The notes beneath the pieces were generated by a model, which ran no database searches, was not told the DNA's origin, and saw nothing but the letters and a program-made list of their open reading frames with translations. Below, in pieces: positions 17,441 to 25,830 of a DNA stretch of 64,000 nucleotides. This DNA is from Cytophagales bacterium. Its GTDB lineage: Bacteria > Bacteroidota > Bacteroidia > Cytophagales > 172606-1. A program made the position numbers and the translations under genes. Each line of letters begins with the position of its first letter. The stretch's first letter is position 1. The DNA lies in contig JAUJMU010000012.1 in the NCBI GenBank assembly GCA_030446715.1, positions 1 through 64,000 of the forward strand. Reading direction: 5' to 3'.

Positions 17441-18485
17441 TGAAGTGGACAAAGCCGAAAATCCCTTGTTGGGTAAAGTGGCTTTGCTCATCCAATCGGC
17501 GCGGGGTTTTGTGCACCAAGCCATCAACCAGGGCATGGTGCGGTTGTACTGGCAAATCGGCAAAACCATCCGCGAAGACGTAATCAGCCACGAAAAGCCC
17601 GGGTACGGCGAACAAACCATCCAACTGCTTGCCGACCGCCTCACGGCGCAGTACGGGCGGGGGTACAGCTACCGGAACCTGTACCGCATGTTGCGTTTCC
17701 ACGAATCTTTTCCGGACGAAGACATTTTGACGACACTGTCGTCAAAATTAAGCTGGTCGCACATCGTGGAAATCTTGAAGCAGAAGGACCCGCTGAAACG
17801 GGACTTCTATGCTACGCTTTGTGCCAATGAAGGCTGGAGCGTACGGGAACTGAGCGGCCGGATCGACAGCATGCTTTTCGAGCGCAGCGCCATCAGCAAA
17901 AAGCCCGCCGACACCATTTACAATGATTTGAAGGCGCTGCGGGAGCAGAAAGCCATGAGCGTGGATCTGTTTCTAAGGGACCCGTACGTGCTTGACTTCC
18001 TGGCTCTCAAGGAGGTGTTTACCGAGCAGGAGTTGGAAAGTGCCATCCTGGTGGAGTTGCAGCAGTTCATCCTGGAATTCGGGAGCGACTTTGCATTCCT
18101 GGCGAGGCAGAAACGCATCACGATTGACCAGGAGGATTACTACATGGACCTGCTGTTCTACCACCGGAAGCTCCGGCGCCTGGTGGTGATCGAACTCAAA
18201 TTGGGAAAGTTCAAGCCTGAGCACAAAAGCCAGTTGGAACTCTATCTGCGCTGGCTGGACAAATACGAAAGGCAGGATGGCGAAAACCAACCCATCGGGC
18301 TGTTGCTGTGTTCTGAGAAAAACGACCAGGTGATAGAACTTTTGGAGTTGGACAAATCGGGCATTCACGTAGCTACATACCTTACCGAACTCCCACCCGT
18401 AGAACTGCTCAAATCCAAATTGGAGCAGTCGGTCACCGAAGCCCGGAAACGATTAAATTTAAAGAGCAGTGGCGAAAAAAATTAA
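17433..18485 (+). CDS. YhcG-family (DUF1016) PD-(D/E)XK nuclease
   Basis: 350 aa. The N-terminal DUF1016 helical domain (GMVRLYWQIGKTIRED...YGRGYSYRNLYRMLRF, residues 35-90) is followed by a PD-(D/E)XK nuclease domain with a complete motif: D239 in YYMDLLFYH, then E254 and K256 in VVIELKLG, and K-x-x-x-K-x-Q downstream. Proteins of this family are common passengers in type I restriction loci and are thought to cut DNA, though their role is little known. It overlaps hsdMS by 8 bases and hsdR by 17 bases, so all three are translationally coupled. Compare the degenerate nuclease motif in the helicase that follows. Confidence 0.9.
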   Translation: MNDEVDKAENPLLGKVALLIQSARGFVHQAINQGMVRLYWQIGKTIREDVISHEKPGYGEQTIQLLADRLTAQYGRGYSYRNLYRMLRFHESFPDEDILTTLSSKLSWSHIVEILKQKDPLKRDFYATLCANEGWSVRELSGRIDSMLFERSAISKKPADTIYNDLKALREQKAMSVDLFLRDPYVLDFLALKEVFTEQELESAILVELQQFILEFGSDFAFLARQKRITIDQEDYYMDLLFYHRKLRRLVVIELKLGKFKPEHKSQLELYLRWLDKYERQDGENQPIGLLLCSEKNDQVIELLELDKSGIHVATYLTELPPVELLKSKLEQSVTEARKRLNLKSSGEKN

Positions 18486-20847
18486 CGAAGTGACTTCGAC
18501 CGATTTGCCCGTCATCCAACGGCTGGTGAACGAATACGGCTGGAAAGCAGGCGATACCTTGTTGTACCAGCAGACGTACGACATTCCCGAAAACCTGAAA
18601 AAGGACTACGGCCATTTTAGGAACATTCGTCCTGATATTGTCTTGCAGGATTTGAACGGCGAAGTACTGGCCGTGATCGAGAACAACCTGGACCGCGAGA
18701 ACAAAGACCTGCTGAAACTGCGCACCGTGGTTACGCATTTGCTCAAACCACGCTTTTTGTACGCCTGCAGCGCCGAGCGTATTCTGTTTTACGACAACGC
18801 CTGGCGCGGATTAGACGCGGGCGAGTTTAAGCAGGTAAAGGGCTTCATGACCCTGGAAGAGATGAAGCTTAAACTGGAGCAGCAGAAGAAGATTGCCTCC
18901 AACAAGGAAATCACCATTGATACCACCATTGCGGGCGGGTACGATCCCACCGTGGGTAAAGAGCGGTATTACCAGTTGCAGTGCATCCGGACCGTTATCG
19001 AGCACTACAAAGCGGGCAAAGGGAAAATGCTGGTCCACATGGCTACCGGTCTGGGCAAAACCCGGACCGCCGTAGCATTGGTAAAGGCGTTGTTGAGCAG
19101 CGGGCTTGCCAAACGGATTTTGTTCGTTGTAGACCGGAGAATGCTGGCTAAACAATCGGTAGATGACGGCTTTGCCCTCATCAGCCGCGAATACAGCAGC
19201 AGTTGGATTACTACCTCCAATTTCAGAACGAGAAAGCACGCCAGCATTCACGTGGTGGTGATCGACACCCTGGAATTGATTCACAGCGATCTGCCTTCCA
19301 ACTTCTATGATCTGGTCATTGTGGATGAGTGCCACCGCAGCATCAACGTAAACCGAAAACTCATCTTTGATCACTTCTTATGCCCGCGGGTAGGTTTGAC
19401 CGCTACGCCGAGGATTGCCACCCCTAAGGATGGAATGGAGGTCGACGAAGAAGATTTGGCAATCATAGATACCTATAAGTTGTTTGGTTGCGAAACCGGA
19501 GAGCCCGACTTCCAATTCGACATGAACAAGGGCATCAGCGAAGGTTTCCTTGCCCCATATAAACCCATTGAACTGAAATCGTCTTTGGTGACCGAAGCCG
19601 AAGAAAATGGGATTGCGTTCGACCACGTATTAGACCCACGGGAGAAATACGTAACCAGCCTGGGGGCCGAAAAGAAAATTAAATTAGAGCAGTTGAACCG
19701 TAAGTTTATTTCTGAGGAAAACTGCCTGCGAATTGCGGAAGAATTGAAGAAAAATACGCAATACGGGGAGAAGGTGATTTTATTCGGCGTCAGCCAGGCA
19801 CATTGCATTGAGTTGGCAAAAGCTGTGAATAAGGTTTTCGAGAAGGACCTTTCGGAAAAGCCATATTATGCCGAAGCCGTAATTTCGGAGAACAACGAAC
19901 TGAATGAGACGTTGAAAGCATGGTTTAAAAAACCGTACCAGAAGCCGTACGTCGTTACTTCCGTAGACATTTTAAGCACGGGCGTTGACATTCCCTGTGT
20001 TCGCTACGTTGCTTTCGCTGCACTCACCAAATCCGTTGGCAAGTACATTCAGATGGTAGGTCGTGGCACGCGGCTTGATCCCAAGACTGGCAAGTTCAGC
20101 TTTACTGTGCTTGACTTTGTGGGCTTGTGCAAGCGGATGGGGGACAACGGAAAAGGAACTTTAAAAGAAAATATTCAAATAGTCAAGCCGGGGGTCCCAA
20201 AGCCAAAACAGCCTGGAGCAACACCGAAAGGAGAGTATTTCCTAATTGACAATCCCGATCCGGCACACTTGATTCAACGTGTGGAAATCCATGGCGATTC
20301 AATTATTGTAAAAGATAATATTCCTATTGACGAAGCAAAGCGCATTTTTGAGGAGGAGCTAAATAAAGCGCAAGAGCCGGAAATTACCCATTTGAAAGCA
20401 AAAGCTGAACAAAAGGATTATCAGCCAACAGACGAAGAAATGGCAGCACTCATCGAGTGGTTGCGCCAACCAAATACGTTTCTGGACGAAGGGCATTTGC
20501 AGAAAATGTACGACTTTCCCGAAGGATCAGCCTGGGACTTTTTACTTCATGCTTTAGGTAAAAAGAAAATTCCGACACCAAAGGAGCGCATTGAGAAAAG
20601 CTATCTGTCATACATTCATACTTACAACTTTACGGACGAACAGATTGTGGTTCTGAAAAAGATAAAAGATGTATTCGTTTCTAACATTGCCTCCAAGCGT
20701 ACTATAAACGAGAAGGAAATTTTCGGAAACCCAATTTATGAAAGGTTGATTGGCTCATACGAAGACATAAATAAGAAGTTCGATGGCAAGTTGAGTTTGA
20801 TTTTAAATGATTTAAAACAAACGTTTGGCAACCGGCCAACTGCGTAA
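18469..20847 (+). CDS. hsdR: type I restriction HsdR-like helicase subunit
   Basis: 792 aa, GTG start inside the previous gene. The N-terminal restriction domain has RPDIVLQDLNGEVLAVIENN (residues 54-73): the family's D-x(n)-E-x-K reads D56...E71-N-N73, so the catalytic lysine appears to be asparagine. The SF2 motor is complete: Walker A MATGLGKTRT (191-200), DEAH-type box VIVDECHRS, TATP-like GLTATPR, motif V/VI STGVDIPCV and QMVGRGTRLDP. The C-terminus (after ~650) is the helical region that docks on the methylase. Such subunits translocate DNA and cut at a distance from unmodified sites. Shorter than EcoKI-type HsdR but usual for this compact branch. Confidence 0.9.
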   Translation: MAKKINEVTSTDLPVIQRLVNEYGWKAGDTLLYQQTYDIPENLKKDYGHFRNIRPDIVLQDLNGEVLAVIENNLDRENKDLLKLRTVVTHLLKPRFLYACSAERILFYDNAWRGLDAGEFKQVKGFMTLEEMKLKLEQQKKIASNKEITIDTTIAGGYDPTVGKERYYQLQCIRTVIEHYKAGKGKMLVHMATGLGKTRTAVALVKALLSSGLAKRILFVVDRRMLAKQSVDDGFALISREYSSSWITTSNFRTRKHASIHVVVIDTLELIHSDLPSNFYDLVIVDECHRSINVNRKLIFDHFLCPRVGLTATPRIATPKDGMEVDEEDLAIIDTYKLFGCETGEPDFQFDMNKGISEGFLAPYKPIELKSSLVTEAEENGIAFDHVLDPREKYVTSLGAEKKIKLEQLNRKFISEENCLRIAEELKKNTQYGEKVILFGVSQAHCIELAKAVNKVFEKDLSEKPYYAEAVISENNELNETLKAWFKKPYQKPYVVTSVDILSTGVDIPCVRYVAFAALTKSVGKYIQMVGRGTRLDPKTGKFSFTVLDFVGLCKRMGDNGKGTLKENIQIVKPGVPKPKQPGATPKGEYFLIDNPDPAHLIQRVEIHGDSIIVKDNIPIDEAKRIFEEELNKAQEPEITHLKAKAEQKDYQPTDEEMAALIEWLRQPNTFLDEGHLQKMYDFPEGSAWDFLLHALGKKKIPTPKERIEKSYLSYIHTYNFTDEQIVVLKKIKDVFVSNIASKRTINEKEIFGNPIYERLIGSYEDINKKFDGKLSLILNDLKQTFGNRPTA

Positions 20848-20850
20848 TTG

Positions 20851-20940
20851 CGCTAAGGGTAGTCTTCCTAACTACCTTTTCAGGCTAAACTTAGTTTTGC
20901 TTTCTCTGCTCATCCGATGTAAGCCTTCTTTGGTGACCCC
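20851..20940 (+). repeat. dispersed hairpin repeat R2, 5' half only
   Basis: From CGCTAAGGGTAGTC to GGTGACCCC it matches the first half of the full copy at 25255-25450. It includes a small hairpin (GGTAGT / ACTACC) and a second imperfect one (GCTAAAC tta GTTTTGC). It begins three bases after the hsdR stop. After 20940 the sequence leaves the repeat. Confidence 0.8.
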
Positions 20941-21034
20941 TCTGGAGCCACCCCGGCAACGAAGTCCGCAAGCGCATGAGTCTTTTCAAAGAGAGAAGCC
21001 CGGAGATTCTGAAACCGATACTGGAGAGTTGACA

Positions 21035-21382
21035 ATGGCATTTACAGAAAAACAGCTACAGGAAATCAATGCAGCCGGAGAACGCTTTTTGCGAAGCCGC
21101 CGGCCTCCCGCAGAAATCAGGCATCAACTGGATCTGGCCTGCCGGATAGAAGGGCAGAGTGTGCTGGTGTATGAGATAAGGCCGCACTGGCAAAATCTTG
21201 CCGAAACCACGGAAGAACCAGTCGCCAAGACCACTTTTGTCGGGACTCAGGGTATCTGGAAGGTGTATTGGATGCGTGCAGACTTAAAATGGCACAGTTA
21301 TGCACCAAAAGTTGCTGTTAAAACCATCAAGGAATTTTTTGATTTGGTAAGCGAAGATGCCCATTGCTGTTTTTTTGGTTGA
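21035..21382 (+). CDS. DUF3024 family protein
   Basis: 115 aa. The sequence FLRSRRPPAEIRHQLDLACR followed by QSVLVYEIRPHWQN, a central FVGTQGIWKVYWMRADLKWH and the ending FDLVSEDAHCCFFG matches the small DUF3024 family, often found near restriction or phage-defence genes. Function unknown; the W-K-x-Y-W-x-R-x-D-x-K-W-H core suggests a small nucleic-acid or metal-binding fold but this is a guess. The frame is open upstream to 20825, but only the ATG at 21035 gives the family start; the upstream part lies in repeat R2. Confidence 0.7.
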   Translation: MAFTEKQLQEINAAGERFLRSRRPPAEIRHQLDLACRIEGQSVLVYEIRPHWQNLAETTEEPVAKTTFVGTQGIWKVYWMRADLKWHSYAPKVAVKTIKEFFDLVSEDAHCCFFG

Positions 21383-21572
21383 TGAAACAATCCGGCTTTC
21401 AGAACTGAAACTGAAAGACCGCAGGGACCGCGTGCTGGAATTCCACGACATTTGCCAATACCAGAAAGTAATCGTCGCCCTCACGGCAACCGCACGGCTG
21501 ATAGCCGAAATAGATAAAACCGCGGTTGAAGGAAGTGGTAAGTTTAAAACTGATTCAAGCGTCCACGCTTGA
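21357..21572 (+). CDS. short ORF, not recognised, perhaps a fragment
   Basis: 71 codons overlapping the end of the DUF3024 gene by 26 bases. The segment LEFHDICQYQKVIVALTATA followed by RLIAEIDKT has regular amphipathic helices and looks like real protein, perhaps the C-terminal end of a restriction-modification enzyme, but I cannot tie it to a family. No promoter or start signal is convincing. Could equally be noncoding. Confidence 0.3.
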   Translation: MPIAVFLVDETIRLSELKLKDRRDRVLEFHDICQYQKVIVALTATARLIAEIDKTAVEGSGKFKTDSSVHA

Positions 21573-21659
21573 ACGTGCAGCTGATTGAATGAGGTGAGAA
21601 TAATCCTGCCACTGCATGACTCAACATTTGATCTGCAGGTCACCATTTTATTGTTTCCC

Positions 21660-22328
21660 ATGACGATCCCATTGTTCAATAACAAATACCGGATCCCCTC
21701 CGCCCGTCTGCAAGGGTGGAATTATGCAAATGCGGCCATGTATTTCGTCACGATCTGCACCAGGAACCGGGAACATTATTTTGGTGAAATCGTGGATTCG
21801 GTTCTGCAATCCACCGAAATTGGAAAATTTGCCCATGATGAATGGTACAACACCGCGGCGTTACGGCCGGACATGCATCTGGAACTGGGCGAATTTGTGG
21901 TGATGCCCAACCACGTGCACGGCATTATCATCATCGGGGACAATGGGTATAATTCCTCGCAGGAAAGGGGGTATAATGTAGGTGGTGATGGTGACGATAA
22001 CCGTACCCGTAGAGACGCAATGCATTGCGTCTCTACTCCCAACGCCAACACCCCCATTCCCAACGACGCGGCCTGTACAGACGCAAGGCATTGCGTCTCT
22101 GCCGGATACAAAAACCAATTTGCCCCGCAATCGAAAAACCTGTCGGCCATCATCCGGGGGTATAAATCGGTGGTAACCACCTGCGCCCGGAGAAACAATC
22201 TGGATTTTGGCTGGCAACCCCGTTTTTATGACCATATCATCCGTTCAGCGGACAGTTACCACCGGATTTCCGGTTACATCACAAATAACCCGGCCCGGTG
22301 GAAGGAGGATACATTTTATCAGTCATGA
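21660..22328 (+). CDS. REP-associated tyrosine transposase (RAYT) carrying palindromes in its ORF
   Basis: 222 aa member of the Y1/HUH transposases (TnpA_REP). The N-terminus RIPSARLQGWNYANAAMYFV then TICTRNREHYFG is typical; the HUH pair is H85/H87 in VVMPNHVHGIIII, and the likely catalytic tyrosine is Y190 in WQPRFYDHIIRS, followed by RISGYITNNPARW. RAYTs bind and nick REP-type palindromes scattered through a genome. Residues ~95-152, between the HUH and the tyrosine, are an insertion encoded largely by two palindromes (22009-22036 and 22078-22101), in frame and without stops. Start at 21660 rather than 21585 because residues before it do not fit the family. Confidence 0.9.
   Translation: MTIPLFNNKYRIPSARLQGWNYANAAMYFVTICTRNREHYFGEIVDSVLQSTEIGKFAHDEWYNTAALRPDMHLELGEFVVMPNHVHGIIIIGDNGYNSSQERGYNVGGDGDDNRTRRDAMHCVSTPNANTPIPNDAACTDARHCVSAGYKNQFAPQSKNLSAIIRGYKSVVTTCARRNNLDFGWQPRFYDHIIRSADSYHRISGYITNNPARWKEDTFYQS
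22009..22036. repeat. perfect 28-bp REP-like palindrome inside RAYT gene
   Basis: Perfect inverted repeat: the 14-base arm GTAGAGACGCAATG is followed directly by its complement. Encodes part of the RRDAMHCVST peptide. The core AGACGCAA/TTGCGTCT is shared with the second palindrome 41 bases downstream. Confidence 0.9.
22078..22101. repeat. second REP-like palindrome inside RAYT gene
   Basis: Arms AGACGCAA (22079-22086) and TTGCGTCT (22091-22098) around four bases (GGCA). Same core as the perfect palindrome at 22009-22036, with outer arms less well paired. Encodes TDARHCVSAG in the transposase frame. Confidence 0.85.
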
Positions 22329-22393
22329 GGGAATGGGAAATTTGTGTACCGGAACAAAAAAACAGTAACTTGTTGTGATAAACAGAGAATTCA

Positions 22394-23182
22394 TTGGCCA
22401 GCGATTACGACAAGATACTCAAAGAAAATATTGCGGCTTTACTTCTGCCGCTGACTGAAAAGTACCTGAACATCAAAATCATTGATAGCCGGGAACTGAA
22501 AGACAAGCTGCAAACCACCATAGAAAAAGAGCCGGACTTCATCCGGATTGTGAAAACGGATACTGATGAAGAGTTTATTCTTCACATAGAGTTTCAGACG
22601 CAGGATGAAGAAGGGATGATATACCGCATGCAGGAGTATTTTGGGCTGCTTCGCCGCAAGCACGGCCTACCGGTGAGGCAGTTTGTGATTTATCTGGGTA
22701 AGCAACCTTCAAGAATGCAGACACAATTAGCGCCTGAGGAAGTATTTACCGGCTTTGACCTGAAAAGCCTGCGGGATTATTCCTACGAAAGCTTGCTGGA
22801 TTCACAGGTTCCGGAAGAGATTATTCTGGCTATCCTGAGTGATCTTCGAGAGGAAAAACCTGAAGAAGTCATCCGGCAGATATTAAGCCGGTTACAAGGA
22901 ATCGGTATGGACCAGATTACGTTAAGAAAGTATATCCGGCAATTATCCATGCTTGCCAGATTACGAAAACTGACTAAAGAAACACAGAAACAGATAAAAG
23001 ATATGGGATTTACCTATAATATCACTGAAGATTATCTCTACCAGGAAGGTCAGCAAACAAAAGCAAATGAGTTGATTATTGAAATGTTAAAAGACGGGAC
23101 ATTGACAATTGAGAAAATTGCCTCATTAACCAAAGTGCCGGTAGAACACGTAAAGCAGATAGCAGAGGAACTGAAAAAGTAA
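22394..23182 (+). CDS. Rpn-family (YhgA-like) PD-(D/E)XK nuclease/transposase protein
   Basis: 262 aa with probable TTG start. The pattern of an N-terminal PD-(D/E)XK fold is seen: PDFIRIVKTDTDEEFILHIE then FQTQ (residues 47-70; E66 and Q68 form the E-x-Q variant common in this group), then YRMQEYFGLLRRKHGLPVRQ with FVIYLG, and a helical C-terminal half with a likely HTH near the end (TIEKIASLTKVPVEHVKQIA). Rpn proteins are recombination-promoting DNases, often in multiple copies beside mobile DNA. It lies between a RAYT gene and a decayed RAYT copy. No ATG gives the family start; TTG at 22394 does. Confidence 0.75.
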   Translation: MASDYDKILKENIAALLLPLTEKYLNIKIIDSRELKDKLQTTIEKEPDFIRIVKTDTDEEFILHIEFQTQDEEGMIYRMQEYFGLLRRKHGLPVRQFVIYLGKQPSRMQTQLAPEEVFTGFDLKSLRDYSYESLLDSQVPEEIILAILSDLREEKPEEVIRQILSRLQGIGMDQITLRKYIRQLSMLARLRKLTKETQKQIKDMGFTYNITEDYLYQEGQQTKANELIIEMLKDGTLTIEKIASLTKVPVEHVKQIAEELKK

Positions 23183-23205
23183 AAAACCTTGCCTGACAGT
23201 AGGCA

Positions 23206-23308
23206 GACTTTCCGGACCGCCGCTGTAAGGCCTGACATGCATGTGGAATCGGGCCAATTTGTGGTGATGCTCAACCACATACACGGGATCATCGGGGCCA
23301 ATGATTAG
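23206..23308 (+). pseudogene. fragment of a second RAYT gene
   Basis: About 100 bases closely similar to 21845-21940 of the RAYT gene: RTAAVRPDMHVESGQFVVML then NHIHGIIGAND stop, against NTAALRPDMHLELGEFVVMP then NHVHGIIIIGDN. It keeps the HUH region but no start, no tyrosine domain. It joins repeat R2 directly at its stop codon. Confidence 0.8.
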
Positions 23309-23414
23309 CGTTCCCGCCTGAAAGCGTCCCCGAGGCCGATCCACCGGTACGGGCTCCTTGTACCAAAGGCAAAAGCAGACACCTGCGCCAGTTCAGTACT
23401 TCAGCGGGATTTAC
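23309..23414 (+). repeat. dispersed hairpin repeat R2, 3' half only
   Basis: Matches the second half of the full copy at 25255-25450: GCCTGAAAGCGT, CCCGAGGC.GAT.CACC, GCTCCTTGT, CAAAGGCAAA, CTGCGC.AGTTCAG, ACTTCAG.GGGATTTAC. The first half is absent. The 270 bases from here to the gene at 23686 are GC-rich, with nothing I recognise. Confidence 0.75.
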
Positions 23415-23685
23415 GTATATTCAACCTGTGAACTATCAGGGGGCAAAAAAATAAACTGGAAGGACGGCTTACGGGCCCTTTACTGCATTCTGAAGTATAG
23501 TCGTCTGTGGACGTGCCGGGGCCGGGCCACGGCTCCCGTGCTGCCCGGAGCGGACAAGATACCCCTGGCCGGACCAGCCGGAACCCGTCGTGCTACAGGA
23601 TGTGTAACGCCGCCCGTCAACACCGTTACCCAAGCCCCCCTCAGATAACTTTCTTTCACCCAACCCTTACAATGCTTTCCCTACC

Positions 23686-25260
23686 ATGTTTGCTTCGATT
23701 CCAATAGCCTTCCGGCGTGTCGTGCCGGCCGCCGATGGGCTGGTAGCCATCAGCGTTTTCCTGCTGCTCTTGCTGCTGGATAGGCTGATGTACCACCACA
23801 GTGTAAAGGACGCCGGTTTTTTTTACGAATACGGCCGCGTTGCCGAAGCAGTACTTGCGGGCAAGGGGCACAGGGATGTGTTCGGCACGGCCAGCGGCCC
23901 AACGGCTTGGGTGCTACCAGGATTTTTGTACCTGGTGGTGCTGCTGTACTGGATGTTCGGTGTAAAAACCAAGCTGGCCCTGGCGGCGGCCGTGCTGATC
24001 GGGTACGCACTTGTGTCCCTTACGGTTTATTTCCTGCTCCGGTTGCTGCGCCTGACAGAATTTGGGGTATACCGGTACTGGATTGTGCCCATTTTCCTGA
24101 TAAGCTTTCTGATCACTAGCTGGCCGGGGCCGCAGGATTTACACGACATTGAGTTCATGCTGTTCCTGAACGTTTTTACTCTGTACAGCCTTGTGGCCTA
24201 CGTTCAGCGGGGCAGTTGGTACAACTTGCCTTTGCTGGCGGTGGTGCTGCCACTCACCAACCCGATCATTGCCCTGGCGTTTATTGTGGTGCTGGCCGGG
24301 CTGATATTGCGGGAACTCTACGGGCAGGGCGAACTGCTGAAGCCGCAATGGTATCGCCGCCCGAGGGTAGTGGCATCCGCATGGGTATCTGGCCTGGTGG
24401 CTGCGTGTTTTGCCCTGAGCACCGGCGCCTGGGGCTACCACAATTGGCAAACGATGGGCCGCTTCATTCCGTCCAAGTCCAACTTGTGGTACGAGTTCTA
24501 CCAGTCCAACGCCTACGACGCCGACGGCATACTGGGCTCAAATACCTTTGTAAAACATCATCCCAACGAGAACCGGCCCGAACGCCAGCGCTACACCGAA
24601 CAGGGTGAAATAAGTTATCTGGACAGGTACAGGGAGCGGTCCGCGGCGTTTCTCGGGGAGCAGCGGGCCGTTTACCTGAAAAAAGTGCGGAACCGCCTCA
24701 TTTTTGCCTTTCTCTGGAGCGGTGGATGCTGGAACGCAGGTGACGGGCACGTGCCGCTTACCGGCTTTTCGGCTGCCGATAGCCTGTCGCTGGTACAGGC
24801 CGGGTTGGTAGACGAAAAAGCAACCTCCACTTCCCGGAATCGCTGGCTCTGTCTGGACATGGAAGCCGACCAGTTTGCCGCGGCGGTGAGGCCGCTCCGG
24901 CTTGAGCAGCAAGCCGCCTTAACACAGGACTGGCAAGCCGCAAAACAGTACCTGCTGCGAGACGACTTCCGCCCGGTGGGCCTGGCCAGGGCCGTGCTGT
25001 ATTCGCTGATTCCTTTTGTATCGCTATTGCTCGGCCTGGTCGTACCCGCTATCCGCCGCGAAACCCTGTTCGGGGCCACTGCCGTCCTGTACTTGATCTA
25101 TTCGGCGCCCTACCTGCTGCTGGCCCACTACCCACGCTACCAATTTCCGCTGATAGGGCTACAGTCGGTCCTGATCTTCCTTGCTTCTGCTTTTCTATTG
25201 CAACGGGTGCAGGTGCTTTACCAGAAAGCAACCACCCGAAAAAAGTACCCCCCCCGCTAA
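23686..25260 (+). CDS. polytopic membrane protein, probable GT-C glycosyltransferase
   Basis: 524 aa with about 10-12 predicted membrane helices (for example VAISVFLLLLLLDRLMY, FLYLVVLLYWMFGV, VLIGYALVSLTVYFLLRLL, VLIFLASAFLLQRV). The luminal-looking loop GRVAEAVLAGKGHRDVFGTA then SGPTAWVLPGFLYL resembles the 'NLL.G.GF..PF....PTAW..P.YP' segment of GT39-type bacterial glycosyltransferases that use polyprenyl-phosphate sugars. There is no clear acidic D-E catalytic pair in the first loop, so the enzymatic call is tentative. The gene is bracketed by repeats R2 at both ends; the 3' one overlaps its stop codon. Confidence 0.6.
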   Translation: MFASIPIAFRRVVPAADGLVAISVFLLLLLLDRLMYHHSVKDAGFFYEYGRVAEAVLAGKGHRDVFGTASGPTAWVLPGFLYLVVLLYWMFGVKTKLALAAAVLIGYALVSLTVYFLLRLLRLTEFGVYRYWIVPIFLISFLITSWPGPQDLHDIEFMLFLNVFTLYSLVAYVQRGSWYNLPLLAVVLPLTNPIIALAFIVVLAGLILRELYGQGELLKPQWYRRPRVVASAWVSGLVAACFALSTGAWGYHNWQTMGRFIPSKSNLWYEFYQSNAYDADGILGSNTFVKHHPNENRPERQRYTEQGEISYLDRYRERSAAFLGEQRAVYLKKVRNRLIFAFLWSGGCWNAGDGHVPLTGFSAADSLSLVQAGLVDEKATSTSRNRWLCLDMEADQFAAAVRPLRLEQQAALTQDWQAAKQYLLRDDFRPVGLARAVLYSLIPFVSLLLGLVVPAIRRETLFGATAVLYLIYSAPYLLLAHYPRYQFPLIGLQSVLIFLASAFLLQRVQVLYQKATTRKKYPPR

Positions 25261-25450
25261 GGGTAGTCTTCCTGACTACCCTTTCTTTACAGGCAAAACT
25301 TAGTTTTGCTTTTTTTGCTCATCCGGTGTAAGCCTTCTCTGGTGACCCCGTCTGAAAGCGTACCCGAGGCGGATTCACCTGTAGCCGCTCCTTGTGTCAA
25401 AGGCAAAGGCAAAACCCTGCGCAGTTCAGCACTTCAGAGGGATTTACTCC
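25255..25450 (+). repeat. dispersed hairpin repeat R2, full copy
   Basis: About 196 bp. The 5' part has two stems: AAGGGTAGTC ttcct GACTACCCTT and GCAAAAC tta GTTTTGC. The 3' part matches 23309-23414. The first half matches 20851-20940. The repeat overlaps the last codons and stop of the preceding gene and could end its transcript, though there is only a short T-rich stretch. Confidence 0.85.
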
Positions 25451-25480
25451 CTTTTGGGTGATAGTTTGTAAATTTATAAA

Positions 25481-25822
25481 ATGGGAAACAAAAGGAAAAA
25501 ACTGGAGGCGCAAGGTCTGGATGAAAAGGAGTGGCAGACTTACCTTCATCGCTGTCAACAGGAGTATATCCGAGTGAAGCTCAGGAGTGTGAAACGCTAT
25601 TGGGAAGGGGCCAGCTTTGGACAAGTGGCAGGGGAGTCAGCCATCAGTGAGATGAGTGTACGTAAGTACGTGAATCAGTATTTGCAGGGCGGGTTAAAGG
25701 GCTTAACTACACCCACTACCCGCAGGCAACCCAGGCTACTGACGGCTCAGCAGGAGCAGGCCTTCAGGCAGGTCTTACTGACTACTTTCCCAGAGGATCT
25801 GGAATTGCAACAGTTTACTGGA
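25481..25822 (+). pseudogene. IS630-type transposase, 5' fragment
   Basis: N-terminal ~110 residues of an IS630-like transposase: a charged start (MGNKRKKLEAQGLDEKEWQT), then VKRYWEGASFGQVAGESAIS EMSVRKYVNQYL as the helix-turn-helix and GLKGLTTPTTRRQPRLLTAQ QEQAFRQVLLTTFPED, the linker ahead of the DDE domain. The coding sequence is cut at about 25800-25822, where an IS3 end begins; no DDE domain follows. A C-terminal IS630 fragment elsewhere (38000-38158, other strand) is too different in position to be its missing half. Confidence 0.75.
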
Positions 25823-25830
25823 GGAATTTT

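Noticed and set aside
20825-21034. Upstream extension of the DUF3024 frame
   Set aside because: The extra 70 codons cross repeat R2 and overlap hsdR; the ATG at 21035 gives the family start.
22009-22101. Palindromes considered as a CRISPR array
   Set aside because: Only two units, each a palindrome, no regular spacer and no cas genes; they sit inside a transposase gene.
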